A stretch of 64,000 nucleotides of DNA from Streptomyces sp. SJL17-4 (GTDB lineage: Bacteria > Actinomycetota > Actinomycetes > Streptomycetales > Streptomycetaceae), in contig NZ_CP104578.1 of NCBI RefSeq assembly GCF_036826855.1, positions 1,054,001 through 1,118,000 of the forward strand. The letters are read 5' to 3'. Under the pieces are notes generated by a model, which saw nothing but the letters and a program-made list of their open reading frames with translations, was not told where the DNA came from and searched no databases. The stretch's first letter is position 1; every line of letters starts with the position of its first letter. This document shows, piece after piece, positions 61,528 through 64,000 of the stretch. Position numbers and translations under genes: made by a program.

Positions 61528-62549
61528 GCCCTTACCTCGGATGCGTGGTGGAGACCGTGCTCGGAGACGATCGCGGTGATCAGGGAAGCCGGGGTGACGT
61601 CGAAGGCGGGGTTGTACGCGCGTGTACCGCGCGGCGTGGTGCGGACCCCGCCGTAGGAGGTCACCTCGTCGGCAGCGCGCTCCTCGATGACGATGTCCCG
61701 GCCGTCGGCGAGAGACCTGTCCCACGACGACTCCGGGGCGACGACGATGAACGGAATGTCGTGGTGGGCGGCGGCGATCGCCAGTCCGTAGGTGCCGATC
61801 TTGTTGGCCACGTCCCCGCGCGCGGTGATGCGGTCGGCTCCGACGAGGACGCAGTCGACGAGCCCCTGGCTCATGGCCGCGGCGGCCGCGCTGTCGACGC
61901 ATACGCGATGCGGCACGCCGGCTTCGGCCAGTTCCCAGGCCGTCAGCCGGGCGCCCTGCAGGAGTGGCCGGGTCTCGTCGACGAGGACCTCGGTGACCTT
62001 TCCGGCGTCGGCGAGGGCGAGGATCGTGCCGAGGGCGGTGCCCACGGCCGCGGTCGCGAGCCGACCGGTGTTGCAGTGGGTCAGCAGTCGCAGAGACCGC
62101 TGCGGGCAGCGGTCCAGTACGGCCTGGACCGCGTGCGCGACCATCAGCCGGTTGACCGCCCGGTCCTCGTCGATCATGGCGGTGGCTTCGGCCAGGACCG
62201 CGTCCGGGCCGTCTGCGAGCCTCCCGACAGCCCGGTCGACGGCCCAGGCCAGGTTGACGGCCGTCGGGCGGGCGGCGACGAGCCGCTGTGCGTCCGCGCG
62301 CACGGCCGCCTGACCGTCGCCGGTGCTGCCCGGCGAGCAGTGGGTGTACGCCGAGAGCGCGACGCCCAGGGCGCCCGCGAGACCGATGGAGGGGGCGCCC
62401 CGTACCGCGAGGGTCGTGATGGCGGTGATGACGTCGCCCACCGTGTCCAGGCGCAGGAGCCGCCTCTCGTGGGGCAGCGCGCGCTGGTCGAGGGTGACGA
62501 TCGCGTTGTCGTCCCAGCGCAGTGACGGCTGGTCGGAGGGCTTGATCAC
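61524..62549 (-). CDS. mtnA: Methylthioribose-1-phosphate isomerase
   Basis: 341 residues. eIF2B-alpha-like isomerase: LDQRALPHERRLLRLDTVGD, VRGAPSIGLAGALGVALSA, LTHCNTGRLATAAVGTALG (catalytic Cys in HCNTG), DCVLVGADRITARGDVANKI (catalytic Asp). Second gene of the operon, 37 bases after the ATP-grasp gene. Confidence 0.95.
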   Translation of the reverse strand: MIKPSDQPSLRWDDNAIVTLDQRALPHERRLLRLDTVGDVITAITTLAVRGAPSIGLAGALGVALSAYTHCSPGSTGDGQAAVRADAQRLVAARPTAVNLAWAVDRAVGRLADGPDAVLAEATAMIDEDRAVNRLMVAHAVQAVLDRCPQRSLRLLTHCNTGRLATAAVGTALGTILALADAGKVTEVLVDETRPLLQGARLTAWELAEAGVPHRVCVDSAAAAAMSQGLVDCVLVGADRITARGDVANKIGTYGLAIAAAHHDIPFIVVAPESSWDRSLADGRDIVIEERAADEVTSYGGVRTTPRGTRAYNPAFDVTPASLITAIVSEHGLHHASEVRA

Positions 62550-62586
62550 GGGCGGCGGCTCCTTGGGGGCCTGAAAGGGGGGCCAG

Positions 62587-63849
62587 TCAGTCGGTCAGGG
62601 GGCGCGACCGCAGCTCGACCAGGGTGGGCGCGGCATCCACGTCGGCCGTGACCTGGTCGTGGTCCTCGCCGACGGCGATGACGTAGCCGTACCGGTTCAT
62701 GTACGCCCGGGGTGGGAGGGCCAGTCGGGTGCCGGGGCCGGCCGTCGCGACCGCGCTGTGCACCGTGGACCCGAAGAGGTCGGTACGGACGACCACTTCG
62801 ACCGCCTCGCAGTCGCGCTCCGGGTAGAGGAACCTGATGGCTGCGGTCTTCTGCGCCTTCGGCGCGGTGTCGGGGGCGAGTCCGGCCGCCACGTGGGCGG
62901 CTGCGACGGCGGGGTCGGTCCCGGTGGCGAGCATTCCGATGAGAGGGATGAAGTCGCCGCCGAGGCGCGCGTTGATCTCGACGAGGCGGGGCCCCTTGGG
63001 GGTGAGCTTGAACTCGGTGTGCGTGGCGCCGTGTTCGAAGCCGAGCGCCTTGTGGATGCGGTGCAACTGGTCCAGGAGTTCACCGTCCTGGAGGAGGGGG
63101 TCGGCGGCGTCGACGGTGTGGCCGGTCTCTTCGAAGTACGGGTCCATGCCGACCTGCTTGCGCGCCACGATCAGCGGGGTGCACACGCCGTCGACGACGA
63201 CCGCGTCGATGCTGATCTCGGGACCGGTGAGGTACTCCTCGACCAGGACGTCGGCCTCGTAGCGCGGTACTCCGGGCCAGTTGGCGGAGCTCGCCGCGTC
63301 GAAGGCCGCTTCCACCGCGTCGCCGTGGTCGGCCCGGACGACACCGAGGCTGCCTGCGAGTCCACGGGCCTTGACCACCACGGGATAGCCGGTCGCGTCG
63401 GCCGCACGGCGTGCCTCGGCCGCCGTGGAGACCGGGGTACAGGCCGGCTGCGGCACGTCGGCTGCCGTCAGCCGTGCCCGAGTGGTCGCCTTGTCGCGGC
63501 AGGCGAGCACCGCATCGGGCGCGCTTCCGGGCAGACCGAGGGCTTCCGCGAGGAGCACGGCAGCGTGCACGAGGGACTCGTCGTAGGTGAAGACCCCTGC
63601 GACGGGGAGCTGTTGCATGATCTTCTTCGCCTCGGCGAGGAGTTCGTCGAGGTTCTTGGTGTCGAGGAGTGAGGTCCCCTCCACGTACGGCAGTTGCCAA
63701 CTCGGCTCGTGGGCGTCGAGGAGCCACAGGCGGAAGTGGCGGGAGACGGCCGCCACGATGTACTCCCGGTAGCGGCGGTCGCCGCTGCCCATGAGGAGCA
63801 GAACCGGTGCCTCGGTGGTGGACGAGTGCGGGTGGGGCGTGGCGGCCAT
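62587..63849 (-). CDS. ATP-grasp carboxylate-amine ligase-like protein
   Basis: 420 residues. N-terminal domain VLLLMGSGDRRYREYIVAAV, central ATP-grasp with RDKATTRARLTAADVPQPAC, PVVVKARGLAGSLGVVRADH, VLVEEYLTGPEISIDAVVVD, and metal/catalytic HTEFKLTPKGPRLVEINARL followed by GGDFIPLIGML. The family ligates a carboxylate to an amine (dipeptide or amino-acid ligases of the BacD/carnosine-synthase type) through acyl phosphate. First gene of the mtn operon, which is unusual for a ligase; in this arsenic setting it may conjugate an amino-acid-like arsenical. Substrate unknown. Confidence 0.88.
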   Translation of the reverse strand: MAATPHPHSSTTEAPVLLLMGSGDRRYREYIVAAVSRHFRLWLLDAHEPSWQLPYVEGTSLLDTKNLDELLAEAKKIMQQLPVAGVFTYDESLVHAAVLLAEALGLPGSAPDAVLACRDKATTRARLTAADVPQPACTPVSTAAEARRAADATGYPVVVKARGLAGSLGVVRADHGDAVEAAFDAASSANWPGVPRYEADVLVEEYLTGPEISIDAVVVDGVCTPLIVARKQVGMDPYFEETGHTVDAADPLLQDGELLDQLHRIHKALGFEHGATHTEFKLTPKGPRLVEINARLGGDFIPLIGMLATGTDPAVAAAHVAAGLAPDTAPKAQKTAAIRFLYPERDCEAVEVVVRTDLFGSTVHSAVATAGPGTRLALPPRAYMNRYGYVIAVGEDHDQVTADVDAAPTLVELRSRPLTD

Positions 63850-64000
63850 GGCGGGAAACCTTTGTGTCGACGTGTGGTCGGGGCCGAGGCCGGCCGACGG
63901 AGCGGGGCAGCGCCCAGGTCGCCAACGGCGCTGTCGGCCGACGGCCGGAACCTTGCCAGCGTTGAGCGATGTATGTCAATAGATCGATGAATGGCCGAGG
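63850..64000. promoter_or_regulatory. Promoter region of the ATP-grasp/mtn operon
   Basis: 151 bases upstream of the operon. Near the end (63971-63998) lies TATGTCAATAGATCGATGAA; its ATCGATGA core also occurs in the reverse complement of the arsP operator. It may be an ArsR site. No divergent gene start is visible before the window ends. Confidence 0.4.

Overview
The base composition (strongly GC-rich with G/C third positions), frequent GTG and TTG starts and recognisable regulator sites (a CebR box, a DmdR/IdeR-type iron box) indicate a Streptomyces or very close relative. The window looks like chromosome, mostly accessory or arm-like. No rRNA, tRNA, CRISPR array, intact insertion sequence or prophage was seen.

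Left part (1-17 kb): the 3' end of a secreted GH6 cellulase, then the cellobiose regulon: cebR, divergent cebE-cebF-cebG and bglC, with two perfect CebR boxes between cebR and cebE. Together these release, import and hydrolyse cello-oligosaccharides. Then come secreted proteins, an IclR regulator, a glycerophosphodiesterase, a coupled HD-hydrolase/ECF sigma/membrane-protein operon and an F420-type oxidoreductase.

Middle (17-43 kb): an iron-box DUF2470 gene; a TagC-like beta-propeller protein next to a Tat-exported protein that shares its C-terminal module; mutA-mutB-meaB (methylmalonyl-CoA mutase and its GTPase chaperone); an HxlR regulator with an imine-reductase-like enzyme (a paralogue lies at 1.1 kb); a stand-alone nitric oxide synthase oxygenase; two ECF sigma systems, one an ECF42/DGPF pair; a PIG-V-like mannosyltransferase; AlkB; a TetR-controlled heterodimeric ABC exporter; and an NCS1 permease with HutD.

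43.9-47 kb is a decay zone: collapsed remnants of a metal ABC transporter (ATPase and permease) and of an APC permease flank an intact CmtR-like Cd/Pb sensor and a cysteine-tailed CDF efflux pump.

48.2-51.6 kb is a compact polymorphic-toxin island: two WXG100-type proteins, two RNase A-like (CdiA-CT type) toxin genes, one short with catalytic positions missing and one with a frameshifted 5' end, a CdiI-like immunity protein and a putative second immunity protein.

51.7-64 kb is an arsenic island: an ArsO-like flavoprotein, a CadI/ArsI-type protein and an MFS pump in one operon; three ArsR regulators with visible operators; ArsP; and ArsN1. It runs into an overlapping operon holding MTA salvage from MTA to the 2-keto acid (mtnA, mtnB, mtnD, mtnC, mtnP) led by an ATP-grasp ligase. 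ArsP exports trivalent organoarsenicals, ArsN1 detoxifies arsinothricin, and 3-amino-3-carboxypropyl transfer from SAM releases MTA. The right edge may therefore be the resistance and recycling side of an organoarsenical antibiotic cluster, possibly a peptide-conjugated one; this is inference, since no arsL/arsM-like gene lies inside the window.
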